A DNA stretch of 64,000 nt. It comes from JAFMJV01 sp963814315 (GTDB lineage: Bacteria > Chloroflexota > Limnocylindria > Limnocylindrales > CSP1-4). Shown piece by piece: positions 1-7,850 of the stretch; the stretch's first letter is position 1; each line of letters starts with the position of its first letter. The position numbers were made by a program, and so were the translations under genes. A model generated the notes under the pieces. The model searched no databases. It was not told the origin of the DNA and saw only the letters and a program-made list of their open reading frames with translations. Location of the stretch: the NCBI GenBank assembly GCA_963814315.1, contig CAWFCG010000002.1:243577-307576 (forward strand), written 5' to 3'.

Positions 1-1268
1 TCGGCATGTGCCCGGATGACGCTCTCATCGAACGACCCAGGCCGTCCGGTAGTGCCGATCAGCAGATCCGGCTTGACTGCGCGGATGACCTCACTGAGGC
101 GCGTATGGTCGTCGCCCTCAAGCGTCAGACCGAGCTGCTGGACGCGATCGGAGGAGACGGCGACCTCACGCTTGTACTCGTCCAGGTCGGTTCGTTCGGA
201 ATGGACCAGCCCTCGTGAATCCAGCAACGCGATGCGTGATGAGATCTCATCCTCGGACAGCCCCTCGTGCTCCAGCGCGCGTCGCAGGAGTCGGGTGATG
301 CCGATCCCCGCGGCACCAGCCCCTGCCAGCACGAAGCGCAAGTCGGTCACCTCGCGGCCCAGTTTCCGAGCAGCAGCGTAGATCCCGCCGAGCGTGACGG
401 CAGCTGTGCCCTGCACGTCGTCGTTGAAGCTGGGTGCTCGGTCCCGGAAGTGGCTCAGGATGCGCAGGGCATTGGCGCCCTTGAAGTCCTCCCACTGGAT
501 GATGCAGCCGGGCCAGACCTCTTCCACACCCGCCACGAAGGCCTCGACGAGCTCCTGGTATGCAGCCCCGCGGAGGCGCCGCGCCCGATAGCCCATGTAC
601 AGCGGATCCCGCAGCAACGTTCGATTGTCCGTGCCCACGTCGAGCGAGACCGGCAGCGTGAGTGAGGGATGCAGTCCACCTCCGGCCGAATAGAGCGCCA
701 GCTTGCCGACAGGGATGCCCATGCCGCCGGCACCCTGATCCCCCAGGCCCAGGATGCGCTCGTTGTCGGTGACCACGATGAGGCGCACGTCGGCGTAGGG
801 CGAGTTGCGCAGCAGTTGCGGGACCCGATCGATATCGGTGGGCGTGATCCAGATGCCACGCGTGCGCCGGATGATGTGGCTGAACTGCTGGCAGGCCTGG
901 CCCACGGTTGGCGTGTACACCACCGGCATCAGCTCCTCGAGATGCTCGGCCAGCAGGCGGTAGAAGAGCGTGGCGTTGCGATCCTGCAGAGCGGCGAGGC
1001 CGATGTACTTCTCGAGCGCGTCCTCCTTGCGCGAGACGTGTTCCCACTCGAGCTGCACCTGCTCCTCGATGCTCTGCACCCGGTCGGGGAGCATGCCCCG
1101 CAGGCCGAAGGCCTCACGCTCATCCTGGCGGAAGGCCATATCCTTGGTGAAGAGGCGCGCGCCAAGCAGCTTGTAGCCGCGCAGGTCGATCTCCGCCGGA
1201 CGCCCAGCGACGATGGAGGCGAACGGTTCCTCGAGCGGCTTCACCCCGCAACGGTAGCCCCATCGCAT
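1..1268 (-). CDS. maeA: NAD-dependent malic enzyme, C-terminus beyond window
   Basis: Oxidative decarboxylation of malate to pyruvate, a cytosolic TCA/pyruvate link. About 422 codons are visible from an ATG at 1266-1268; the C-terminus is outside the window (family about 540-570 residues). In order: VYTPTVG of the malic N-terminal domain near residue 114, GIPVGKLALY with the probable catalytic Lys near 184, SLDVGTDN near 209, FNDDVQGTA near 292, the Rossmann motif LAGAGAAGIGI near 318 and LIGTTGRPG near 405. This is the long SfcA/eukaryotic form rather than the short MaeB form. It is divergent from the trehalose gene, 166 bp away. NAD preference is inferred from the family, not read from a decisive residue. 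Confidence 0.9.
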   Translation of the reverse strand, partial: MRWGYRCGVKPLEEPFASIVAGRPAEIDLRGYKLLGARLFTKDMAFRQDEREAFGLRGMLPDRVQSIEEQVQLEWEHVSRKEDALEKYIGLAALQDRNATLFYRLLAEHLEELMPVVYTPTVGQACQQFSHIIRRTRGIWITPTDIDRVPQLLRNSPYADVRLIVVTDNERILGLGDQGAGGMGIPVGKLALYSAGGGLHPSLTLPVSLDVGTDNRTLLRDPLYMGYRARRLRGAAYQELVEAFVAGVEEVWPGCIIQWEDFKGANALRILSHFRDRAPSFNDDVQGTAAVTLGGIYAAARKLGREVTDLRFVLAGAGAAGIGITRLLRRALEHEGLSEDEISSRIALLDSRGLVHSERTDLDEYKREVAVSSDRVQQLGLTLEGDDHTRLSEVIRAVKPDLLIGTTGRPGSFDESVIRAHA

Positions 1269-1422
1269 CGGCCCTGTCAGCGCCCCGAGGTCGCGTCGTG
1301 TCCGGCCGTTCGGCCTATTCCGAGGCCACGGCCGCATCACTCGCTTGACTGGCAGGCTCGCAACTCACCGAGCGTAGGCTCAGGCGACGCCCGAGAACCG
1401 GCTGCTGGTGCCTGACCACCGG

Positions 1423-1428
1423 TATGCT
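1423..1428 (+). promoter_or_regulatory. -10 box of a leaderless transcript (trehalose gene)
   Basis: TATGCT lies exactly 6 nt before the GTG at 1435, so transcription should begin at or next to the start codon. This argues for the GTG at 1435 over the in-frame GTG at 1408, which lies upstream of the -10 box. Confidence 0.6.
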
Positions 1429-1434
1429 GGAAGG

Positions 1435-3651
1435 GTGAGTACCAAAGAGCGCCTCCTCGTCGTGTCCAATCGTCTGCCACTGACTGCCAAGCGTGTCTCG
1501 GGGCGGTGGCGTGGCGAACGCTCATCGGGCGGACTCGTCGCCGCCATGGCGCCGCTGATGGAGCAGTCCGATGGTCTCTGGCTCGGCTGGCCCGGCGATT
1601 CGCTGCCCGGCGAGCCCGAGGGTCGCGAGCGTCTCATGCGCGACTGGGAACGCAAGCACGGCTTTGTGGCGGTGGAGATCCCACCCAAGATCTCGCGCTC
1701 ATTCTACGAGGGCTACGCCAACGACACGCTGTGGCCGTTGCTCCACGGCTTTCCGACACGCGTGGTCTTCGCGCCCGAGAGCTGGCACGCCTATCGGGAC
1801 GCCAACGAACGCTTTGCCGACGCCGTTGCCAGTCGCATGCGCAAGGGCGACTTGGTGTGGGCCCACGACTACCAGCTGATGCTGGTGCCGCAGCTCATCC
1901 GCGAGCGTTCGCGCGGCGCACGCATCGGCTTCTTCCTCCACATCCCGTTCCCCTCGTCAGAGGTCTTCCGCATCCTGCCCGAGCGCGAGGATGTGCTGCT
2001 GGGCCTGCTGGGTTCCGATTCGATCGCCTTCCAGACCCACGGCCACCTGCACAACTTCCGCCGCTCGCTGCTGCAGGTGCTGGGCCTCGAGAGCTCCATG
2101 GACGAGGTCCAGATCGACGGCCGCCGTGTCCATCTCTCGGCGCTACCGATCGGCATCCAGTCGGAGGAATGGGAGGCGCTCACCAGCTCCGACCGCAAGG
2201 TCGCCAAGCGCAAAGCGGAGCTCAACGAGCGCCATCGGGGACGCAAGCTCATCATCTCGGTCGATCGCCTCGACTATACCAAGGGCATCCCGGAGCGTCT
2301 GCGCACCTTCCGCCGACTGCTCCAGTCGGCGCCCGCCTGGCGCGGCAAGGTCACGCTGGTGCAGATCGCGGTGCCCTCACGCGAGCGCGTACCGGCCTAC
2401 GCTGAGCTGCGGCGCAAGGTCTCCGAGCTGGTGGGAGAGGTCAATGGCGACTTCGGCACGCCCGAGTGGCAGCCGGTGGTCTACCTGCGTCGATCGGTCA
2501 ACAAGCAGGAGCTGGCGGCGCTCTACTCGGCCGCCGACGTGGCTTGGGTGGGACCCCTGCGTGATGGTATGAACCTGGTGGCCAAGGAGTACGTGGCGTG
2601 CCAGCACAAGGGTGATGGTGTCCTCGTGTTGAGCGAGTTCGCGGGGGCAGCCCAGGAGCTGGGTGAGGCCTTGCGAATCAACCCCTACGACCAGGTGGGC
2701 ACGTCGAACACCATCCTGCGGGCGCTTGAGATGGATCGGGATGCGCGGATCGAGCGAATGGCCGCGCTGCATGAACGGGTCAACCGCAATGACGCGGTGG
2801 TCTGGGCCGAGCGCTTCATGGAAGGTCTGCGAGAGGCGACAGCGCCGGCGCGCATGACCATGCATCTCGATCGTCCCGCGCCCGACCCCGTCAAGCTGCG
2901 GGGCGAGTTCGAGAAGGCCGATCGCCGCCTGGTCCTGCTCGACTACGACGGCACGTTGGTCCCCATCGCACAGCGACCGCAGGATGCCGCTCCGCCGGAT
3001 GACCTGATGGACCTGCTGCGGACCATGGTCGCGTTGCCCGACACGACGACGGCCATCATCAGCGGTCGTGCCCGGGCGGACATCGAGGGCTGGTTCGGTG
3101 GTATCGACGGGCTGGGACTGGCCGTGGAGCACGGTGCGCTCCTGCGCGAGCCCGGCGCCCGCGAGTGGCAGATGCTGCGGGGCGGCATGGACCTTTCCTG
3201 GAAGGATCGGGTGCGCCCGTTGCTGGAGCAGTTCGCCGCCAGCGCGCCCGGCTCGCTCGTGGAGAACAAGGACTACGCGCTGGCCTGGCACTACCGGCTG
3301 GTCGATGCCGAGTTTGGCGCCTGGCTGGCCAATGAGGTCGTGACCACATTGGAGAACCTGCTGAGCGGTACCGAGTTGGCCGTCATCCACGGCAACAAGG
3401 TCGTGGAGGTGCGCTATGCCTGGGCCAACAAGGGTGAGGTGGCGGCTCGGCTGGTCACCGGCTTCCGCCGCAAGTCGTTGGTGCTTGCCTTGGGTGACGA
3501 CCGCACCGACGAGGACATGTTCGCCCGATTGCCGCGCTCGGCCTGGACCATCCGCATCGGTCCTGGCTCCACGTCCGCACGCTTCCGACTCGCCGGCGCT
3601 GAAGATGCCAACGGCCTGTTGCGTCTCCTCGCCTCACCCTCGGATGCCTGA
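1435..3651 (+). CDS. otsAB: Fused trehalose-6-phosphate synthase / trehalose-6-phosphate phosphatase
   Basis: Makes trehalose-6-phosphate from UDP-glucose (or another NDP-glucose) and glucose-6-phosphate, then dephosphorylates it. The 738-residue protein carries both enzymes. The GT20 synthase spans about residues 1-470: SNRLPL near the N-terminus, SSGGLVAAM, SVDRLDYTKGI, and WVGPLRDGMNLVAKEY near 370. The HAD phosphatase spans about 490-738, with DYDGTL near 501 and LGDDRTDEDMF near 682. Bacteria often encode these separately; the fused form is common in eukaryotes and some bacteria. The start chosen is GTG 1435 (a leaderless -10 is 6 nt upstream); GTG 1408 is the alternative. The stop overlaps the start of the next, broken gene. 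Confidence 0.95.
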   Translation: MSTKERLLVVSNRLPLTAKRVSGRWRGERSSGGLVAAMAPLMEQSDGLWLGWPGDSLPGEPEGRERLMRDWERKHGFVAVEIPPKISRSFYEGYANDTLWPLLHGFPTRVVFAPESWHAYRDANERFADAVASRMRKGDLVWAHDYQLMLVPQLIRERSRGARIGFFLHIPFPSSEVFRILPEREDVLLGLLGSDSIAFQTHGHLHNFRRSLLQVLGLESSMDEVQIDGRRVHLSALPIGIQSEEWEALTSSDRKVAKRKAELNERHRGRKLIISVDRLDYTKGIPERLRTFRRLLQSAPAWRGKVTLVQIAVPSRERVPAYAELRRKVSELVGEVNGDFGTPEWQPVVYLRRSVNKQELAALYSAADVAWVGPLRDGMNLVAKEYVACQHKGDGVLVLSEFAGAAQELGEALRINPYDQVGTSNTILRALEMDRDARIERMAALHERVNRNDAVVWAERFMEGLREATAPARMTMHLDRPAPDPVKLRGEFEKADRRLVLLDYDGTLVPIAQRPQDAAPPDDLMDLLRTMVALPDTTTAIISGRARADIEGWFGGIDGLGLAVEHGALLREPGAREWQMLRGGMDLSWKDRVRPLLEQFAASAPGSLVENKDYALAWHYRLVDAEFGAWLANEVVTTLENLLSGTELAVIHGNKVVEVRYAWANKGEVAARLVTGFRRKSLVLALGDDRTDEDMFARLPRSAWTIRIGPGSTSARFRLAGAEDANGLLRLLASPSDA

Positions 3652-4257
3652 GTCGCCCGGCGCCCGGCGCCTTCGTCCGCTCGTCGGGATCCTGTTGTTC
3701 GATGACGTCGAGGTGCTTGACTTCGCCGGGCCTTACGAGGTCTTCAGCGGGACGCGCTCGCCCGAGGGTGCGCCGTACGTCGATGTCGTGACCGTCGGTC
3801 CGACCGCCGGTAGTCATCGCGCGTGGTGGCCTGGAGGTCCGGCCGACTCACCTCGTGGCCGACTGCCCGCGTCTCGATGCGCTCGATCATCCCCGGTGGC
3901 CCCGGGGCCGATGAGCGAACGGTCGAGCAGGACGCGCAGCCTACTGCCGTTCATCCGTGAACGGGCCGCATCGACACCGCGGTCGTGGCCTCCGTCTGTA
4001 CCGGGGCCTTCCTGCTGGGTCGTGCCGGTCTGCTCGATGGTCACCGGGTCACGACGCACACCTCGGCGCTCGAGCCGCTGCGGTTGGAGTTCCCCGGCGC
4101 CGATGTCGTCGCTGCCAAGGTCGTCGACGAGGGAGCCATCCTGACTGCGGCCGGCGTCAGCTCCGGCATCGATCTGGCGCTGCATCTGCTGGAGCGCTGG
4201 TTCGGCGTCGAAGCACGTTCGCGGGCGACAGCGAACCTCGACGGCCCCTGGTCCTGA
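3644..4257 (+). pseudogene. DJ-1/PfpI-family (ThiJ-like) protein, multiply frameshifted
   Basis: Would have encoded a class I glutamine-amidotransferase-fold protein of about 200 residues. The start ATG 3644 overlaps the otsAB stop. Recognisable pieces fall in different frames: GILLFDDVEVLDFAGPYEVF at the N-terminus, then GGLEVRP and DCPRLDAL, then IPGGPGADE, and finally ASVCTGAFLLGRAGLLDG containing the family's nucleophile Cys in SVCTGA. At least four indels are needed to join them (near 3812, 3885, 3935 and 3975). The one near 3885 is a net +1 at a GATC. Either the gene is dead or the consensus is poor here. It could also have been the amidase half of a GlxA-type AraC regulator; no HTH is present. 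Confidence 0.75.
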
Positions 4258-4279
4258 CGCAGGCCCAACGCACACACGA

Positions 4280-4312
4280 GAAGACCCCGCCACTTGGCGT
4301 GACGGGGTCTTC
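4280..4312. terminator. Hairpin terminator between convergent genes
   Basis: Perfect 10-bp stem GAAGACCCCG (4280-4289) with CGGGGTCTTC (4303-4312), and an inner CGCCA/TGGCG stem in the loop. There is no strong T-run. It sits between the DJ-1-like remnant (+) and the collagen-like gene (-) and could serve both. Confidence 0.65.
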
Positions 4313-4486
4313 ATGTTCAGGACTTGGCGGCTAACGCCGCCGTTCGGCTACGAGGTGCAGATCGCGTACACCGTCACGCCGTCTGGCCAAAGCGTCACTG
4401 TCCGTGTACCTGGCGAACCAACCGGTCGGGGTGTCGCCGGCCTCGGCGACGTTACTCGTCGAGTAGGCCTCGAGCGGGTACGACTG

Positions 4487-5077
4487 CTAGGAGCTCGTCG
4501 CCACGCGAAGTCGGTCGTGCTCGACTCCGCCGCCGAGCGCTCGCTGACCCGCAGCGCAGCTCACGCCGACAGTCTCAGCGCCGCTCGCGCCCGTGGCCGT
4601 GACCACGGTGACAGCTGCGGTTCCGGCAGGACCCTGGGGACCAACAGCACCATCAGCACCATCAGCACCGGCAGGACCGGCAGGACCGACCGCGCCATCG
4701 ACACCGTCGATGCCATCAGCACCGGCAGGACCGGCAGGACCGGCAGGACCCGTGGCGCCATCAGCGCCATCAGCACCGGCAGGCCCGGGGATGCCGTCGC
4801 CGTCCTCGCCCGGCAGGCCCTGGGGACCCTGCGGACCCATGGGACCGGGGGCACCGCCGCCGACGCGCGTCCAGTGGATCGCTGACCAACCGGCCGGACA
4901 CTTGGCGTCAGGGTTCTTGGGGGCCTTCGCAAGCGTGCCGGCGCCCTTCTTGATACAGGCGTGAATCAGATCGTTGCCGCCCTGGCCGGCATGCGCCATG
5001 ACACCTGCTGACGGTGCGACCGCTACCAACATCGCGATGCTGGCGACGATTGCGCCAGCCCTTGTGATCTTCTGCAT
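4487..5077 (-). CDS. Secreted collagen-like (Gly-X-Y repeat) protein with premature stop
   Basis: 196 residues. A Sec signal (about 1-29, ending in APSAGVMAHA) is followed by a short globular segment with two Cys (HACIKKG and DAKCPAGW), then about 26 Gly-X-Y triplets (residues about 76-155, rich in GPA, GAD, GPQ) interrupted once by a two-residue step, then TVVTATGASGAETVGVSCAAG. Such proteins form extracellular triple-helical stalks. After the TAG at 4487 the same frame continues with DTPTGWFA, and another frame then gives PDGVTVYAICTS and a stop at 4348. This looks like the lost natural C-terminus, so the original gene probably ran to 4348 and now carries a nonsense codon plus a frameshift. 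Confidence 0.85.
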   Translation of the reverse strand: MQKITRAGAIVASIAMLVAVAPSAGVMAHAGQGGNDLIHACIKKGAGTLAKAPKNPDAKCPAGWSAIHWTRVGGGAPGPMGPQGPQGLPGEDGDGIPGPAGADGADGATGPAGPAGPAGADGIDGVDGAVGPAGPAGADGADGAVGPQGPAGTAAVTVVTATGASGAETVGVSCAAGQRALGGGVEHDRLRVATSS

Positions 5078-5452
5078 AGGACTACGACCTCACTTCATTT
5101 CGCGCACGGCCTGAACCTTTGTCGGCGATGCCGTGGCAGGCGCGGGCCGAAGACTTCAGACCCATCGCTCACCATTCAACTCGTCCCTGTCGCGCCAGCC
5201 AATGGCCCATTCGGTCGGCCGGGTGGACCGTTCGAGGGCCGGATGTACCGCCCCCCGTACGGATGCCGGTCAGTCGGCGGGACGTGGGTCCCACTCGAGC
5301 CCGATCCAACGTACGCTGGCCAAAGCCTGCGGTCGGGCCAAACGCTGCGATGGGGCTTGCGTCACCCCGTATCCTTATGTCGCCGCAATCGCGGTGTCTG
5401 CCCAGTGCCCGGTCAGGCCCAGGTCAACTGCACCTGTCGAAGGAGAACGACC
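5078..5452. other. Intergenic stretch, upstream region of a small ORF
   Basis: No convincing protein. The upstream side should hold the collagen-like gene's promoter. A TATCCT hexamer at 5370-5375 is a candidate -10 for the small gene at 5453, giving a leader of about 70 nt, but no -35 match was seen. Confidence 0.35.
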
Positions 5453-5665
5453 GTGGCACAGCACACACCCGCCCAGCTGGGGGCGACGCGTATCCCCATG
5501 ATGGACGCCTCGAGCCTCGATGCCAGAACGCGGCCACTCGACCAGGAGCCCACGCCGATCTGGCTACGGCATCGGTTGCAGCGTCGGGACATGGTCGAAG
5601 TCACACCGCCATCCAGACGCGCTCGCGAATGGATCAACCGTCTGGCGGGCAGACCCCGAGCCTGA
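5453..5665 (+). CDS. Small hypothetical protein (70 aa) with a strong ribosome binding site
   Basis: GTG start at 5453 preceded by AAGGAGAACGACC, an almost ideal Shine-Dalgarno at good spacing; this is the main reason to believe the gene. The product is 70 residues, Arg/Pro-rich, basic in its second half (LRHRLQRRDMVEV and RRAREWINRLAGRPRA), and has no membrane segment or signal peptide. No family recognised. The basic C-terminus could bind nucleic acid, but that is speculation. An in-frame upstream start at 5243 would lengthen it but lacks a binding site. Confidence 0.5.
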   Translation: MAQHTPAQLGATRIPMMDASSLDARTRPLDQEPTPIWLRHRLQRRDMVEVTPPSRRAREWINRLAGRPRA

Positions 5666-5777
5666 GCACGGTCAAACGCTGGTCGGAGTCCATGCTGGCC
5701 CCGCCTGATCCCGTGCCGGCCTGTCCGGATGCGAGCGGTTGACGGGGCGACTCGATACCCGTATGGTTGCGTGAGCA

Positions 5778-6227
5778 ATGATTGACATCGCAACCAACGA
5801 GGGCATGATGACTACAGCGACCAACCCGCACGACCAGGGCGTCATCGACGAGTTCCGCGCCAATGATGGCCAACCCGGTGGCTACTTCGCGCACCTGACT
5901 CTCCTGGTCCTCCATCACAAGGGCGCCAAGACTGGCCAGGCGCGCATCAACCCACTGGCCTGTTTGCCGGTCGAGGGCGGCTGGGCCGTCTTCGCCTCCA
6001 AGGGTGGTGCCGATGAGAACCCCGCCTGGTACTACAACCTGCTGGCGGATCCCGACGTCACGGTGGAGTTCGGCACCGAGACCTTCGAGGCGAAGGCACG
6101 CGAGGTCCATGGCGACGAGTACGAACGCATCTGGGAAGCGCAGAAGGTCGCCGCCCCGCAATTCGCGGAGTACGAGAAAAACACCAAGCGCGATCATATC
6201 CCGGTGATGGTCGTCGAGCGGGAGTAG
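5778..6227 (+). CDS. Deazaflavin (F420)-dependent nitroreductase family protein
   Basis: 149 residues, matching the DDN/split-barrel family (nitroreductase/quinone reductase) that uses F420H2 in mycobacteria and relatives. Diagnostic stretch: LTLLVLHHKGAKTGQARINP, then GGWAVFASKGGADENPAWYY and NLLADPDVTVEFG, the conserved cofactor-binding face. No signal peptide. An ATG at 5778 is used; ATGs at 5805/5808 are alternatives. A TATGGT box (5762-5767) ends 10 nt before the ATG, giving a very short leader. Convergent with the next gene, only 10 bp between stops. The physiological substrate cannot be read from the sequence; quinone reduction is the usual suggestion. Confidence 0.85.
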   Translation: MIDIATNEGMMTTATNPHDQGVIDEFRANDGQPGGYFAHLTLLVLHHKGAKTGQARINPLACLPVEGGWAVFASKGGADENPAWYYNLLADPDVTVEFGTETFEAKAREVHGDEYERIWEAQKVAAPQFAEYEKNTKRDHIPVMVVERE

Positions 6228-6237
6228 GCGCCCTTGC

Positions 6238-6771
6238 TCAGGCGCGCTCGTACGCCGACGTGAGCCAGCCTCGCAGCTCATCGTCTACCTCATCCACGCT
6301 GGTGAGGCTCACGATATGCGTGCACATGCCGGTGGTGGCGGTGAGGCGATCGGTAGGGGTCTCGTCAGGCAGGTTGAGTCCGACTTCCATTCGTGACTTG
6401 CTGGCTGGCTTCAGCAACCCGAACTGCTTGTTCCGGCGAAGGCTCACATAGGTCTTCTTGGGCGCCGGCTCGACATCGGCCCCGAGGCCCATCGCCATCG
6501 CCAGCGCGGCCTCATAGATCGGGCGGAGATGCTCCTTGCCGCTGTACTGGGCGGCCACCAACTCATCTTCGGTCGCGGGCTGGTGCAGTGCCTGCATCGC
6601 CACGAGGTTGGCGTAGCCATGGGTCATGCCGTGCTCGGACTTGAGATAGCTGATGATCTGGCCGTGCCTAGTGAGTTCCTGCGCCCGGACGAGATCGATC
6701 CACGACTCAAGCGAGCGTCCGGTCTTGTCCTCGAGGTTCCTGGCCATGGTCTCGATCGCGGGGTCGGTCAT
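6238..6771 (-). CDS. DUF4287/DUF5655-type conserved protein
   Basis: 177 residues from ATG 6769-6771. The N-terminal half (LEDKTGRSLESWIDLV, then HGMTHGYANLVAMQAL) matches the DUF4287 helical domain; the C-terminal half (YEAALAMAMGLGADVEPAPK, YVSLRRNKQFGLLKP) matches the DUF5655 domain, often annotated as a transport-protein-like fold. Function unknown. A longer reading frame exists upstream to 6933 but lacks family similarity, so the internal ATG was chosen. Codon use looks like that of its neighbours. Confidence 0.8.
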   Translation of the reverse strand: MTDPAIETMARNLEDKTGRSLESWIDLVRAQELTRHGQIISYLKSEHGMTHGYANLVAMQALHQPATEDELVAAQYSGKEHLRPIYEAALAMAMGLGADVEPAPKKTYVSLRRNKQFGLLKPASKSRMEVGLNLPDETPTDRLTATTGMCTHIVSLTSVDEVDDELRGWLTSAYERA

Positions 6772-6895
6772 GGTGGTGCGTGGTCTCCTGCTGCTGACCT
6801 TGGCGTGTAGCTCCACGGTCAACGTAGCTCCGGGACTCTGCACCCGTCTTGGACGTTTGTCACCTTGCCCGTTGACCGGGTGAGTCGTTGCGGAC

Positions 6896-7744
6896 TCAGA
6901 GGCCGGGCACGAAGAGCCCGCTGCCATCGCCATCGGCGGTCATATGTCGCGCACGCTGGCGGAGGTATTCGGTCGGTGTGATGGCACCGAAGGCGATGAA
7001 GTCGCGGTTCATGTGCGCCTGATCGTAGTAGCCAAGGTCTTGCGCGACCTGTGCCAGTGAGCGGCTCTCGGGACCTGCAAGTCCCTGCAGGGCATGGTTG
7101 AAGCGCTGCACGCGCCTGTACGTTCGCGGCGACAGGCCAACGTATCGACCGAATAGCGCGTTCAGATGCTTGCGGCTCACCTCGAGCTCAGCGGACACGC
7201 GGCTGACGCTGGTCGCCACCGGAGGGGCCAGCTGCGCGACGGCGTATACGACGCGGCGCGGTGGCCCAACGCTACGCCGTGCCGTCAGGCTGTCGGCCAG
7301 CGCCCGGATGCGCCCCTGGGCATCGGGGGTGCGGTCGAGTCGCTCCCGCAATCGCCCCAGGCCCGGTCCCCACAACAGGTCGAGGTCCACGATGCGGTCT
7401 TTCAACGCCATGGTGTCGATCCCGAACAAGACGCTGGCGCCCCACGGCCGGAGCGTGGCGCCGACCACGTTCGTCTCTGCCAACGGGATGTTCTCGACGT
7501 AGCCGGTCTGGGGCCCGACGATCCAGCCATCGGTGCGAAGGCCATCACCATCGTCGCGACGGGACGCCCGAACACGGAACGGCGAGCCAAGATTGATGAT
7601 GAGCACCGGACTGGTGGTGGGCATGATGCGTTCGCGCGTGTAGGCGATGCTGCCACGGGCCACCCAGAGGGCATCGACCAAGTCCGTCAGGGGCGGCGGA
7701 GGTGCGGCTTGCGCGAAGGAGAACGGCGGCATGACTGGGGCCAT
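6896..7744 (-). CDS. AraC-family transcriptional regulator
   Basis: 282 residues. The N-terminal ligand/sensor region contains RERIMPTTSPVLIINLG and GPQTGYVENIP (DUF6597-like). The C-terminal 100 residues hold the two AraC helix-turn-helix units: SRVSAELEVSRKHLNALFGR and then LAQVAQDLGYYDQAHMNRDF, followed by the conserved Y-L-R end. The start is ATG 7742-7744, because a TAGACT -10 box lies 5 nt upstream (leaderless). Divergent from the NADH dehydrogenase gene 107 bp away, a possible target; this is inference. Confidence 0.88.
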   Translation of the reverse strand: MAPVMPPFSFAQAAPPPPLTDLVDALWVARGSIAYTRERIMPTTSPVLIINLGSPFRVRASRRDDGDGLRTDGWIVGPQTGYVENIPLAETNVVGATLRPWGASVLFGIDTMALKDRIVDLDLLWGPGLGRLRERLDRTPDAQGRIRALADSLTARRSVGPPRRVVYAVAQLAPPVATSVSRVSAELEVSRKHLNALFGRYVGLSPRTYRRVQRFNHALQGLAGPESRSLAQVAQDLGYYDQAHMNRDFIAFGAITPTEYLRQRARHMTADGDGSGLFVPGL

Positions 7745-7749
7745 GTGGC

Positions 7750-7755
7750 AGTCTA
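7750..7755 (-). promoter_or_regulatory. -10 box of a leaderless transcript (AraC regulator)
   Basis: Reads TAGACT on the minus strand, 5 nt before the ATG at 7744. Confidence 0.5.
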
Positions 7756-7850
7756 GCGTGGCCGTGTATCGTGACCGCCGATCGTGGCCGGTGACCTCGA
7801 CGGACGTGGCATGCTCAGGGCAGTGACCCGCGAGCGCAAGGAGTGACACG

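Noticed and set aside
1408..1434. Upstream GTG 1408 as the otsAB start
   Set aside because: A good -10 box (1423-1428) lies downstream of it and places the transcript start at GTG 1435.
2377..3390. Minus-strand frame of 337 codons opposite otsAB
   Set aside because: Antisense shadow; no motifs, no start signals.
4640..4800. Repeated GGCAGGACC-type units resembling a CRISPR or satellite array
   Set aside because: The repeats are the codons of Gly-X-Y collagen triplets in an intact reading frame; no spacers of constant length.
6693..6700. GATCGATC in the DUF4287 gene as another lesion
   Set aside because: It is in frame (W-I-D-L-V) and matches the domain; a natural occurrence. The same holds for 18791-18798 and 25969-25976.
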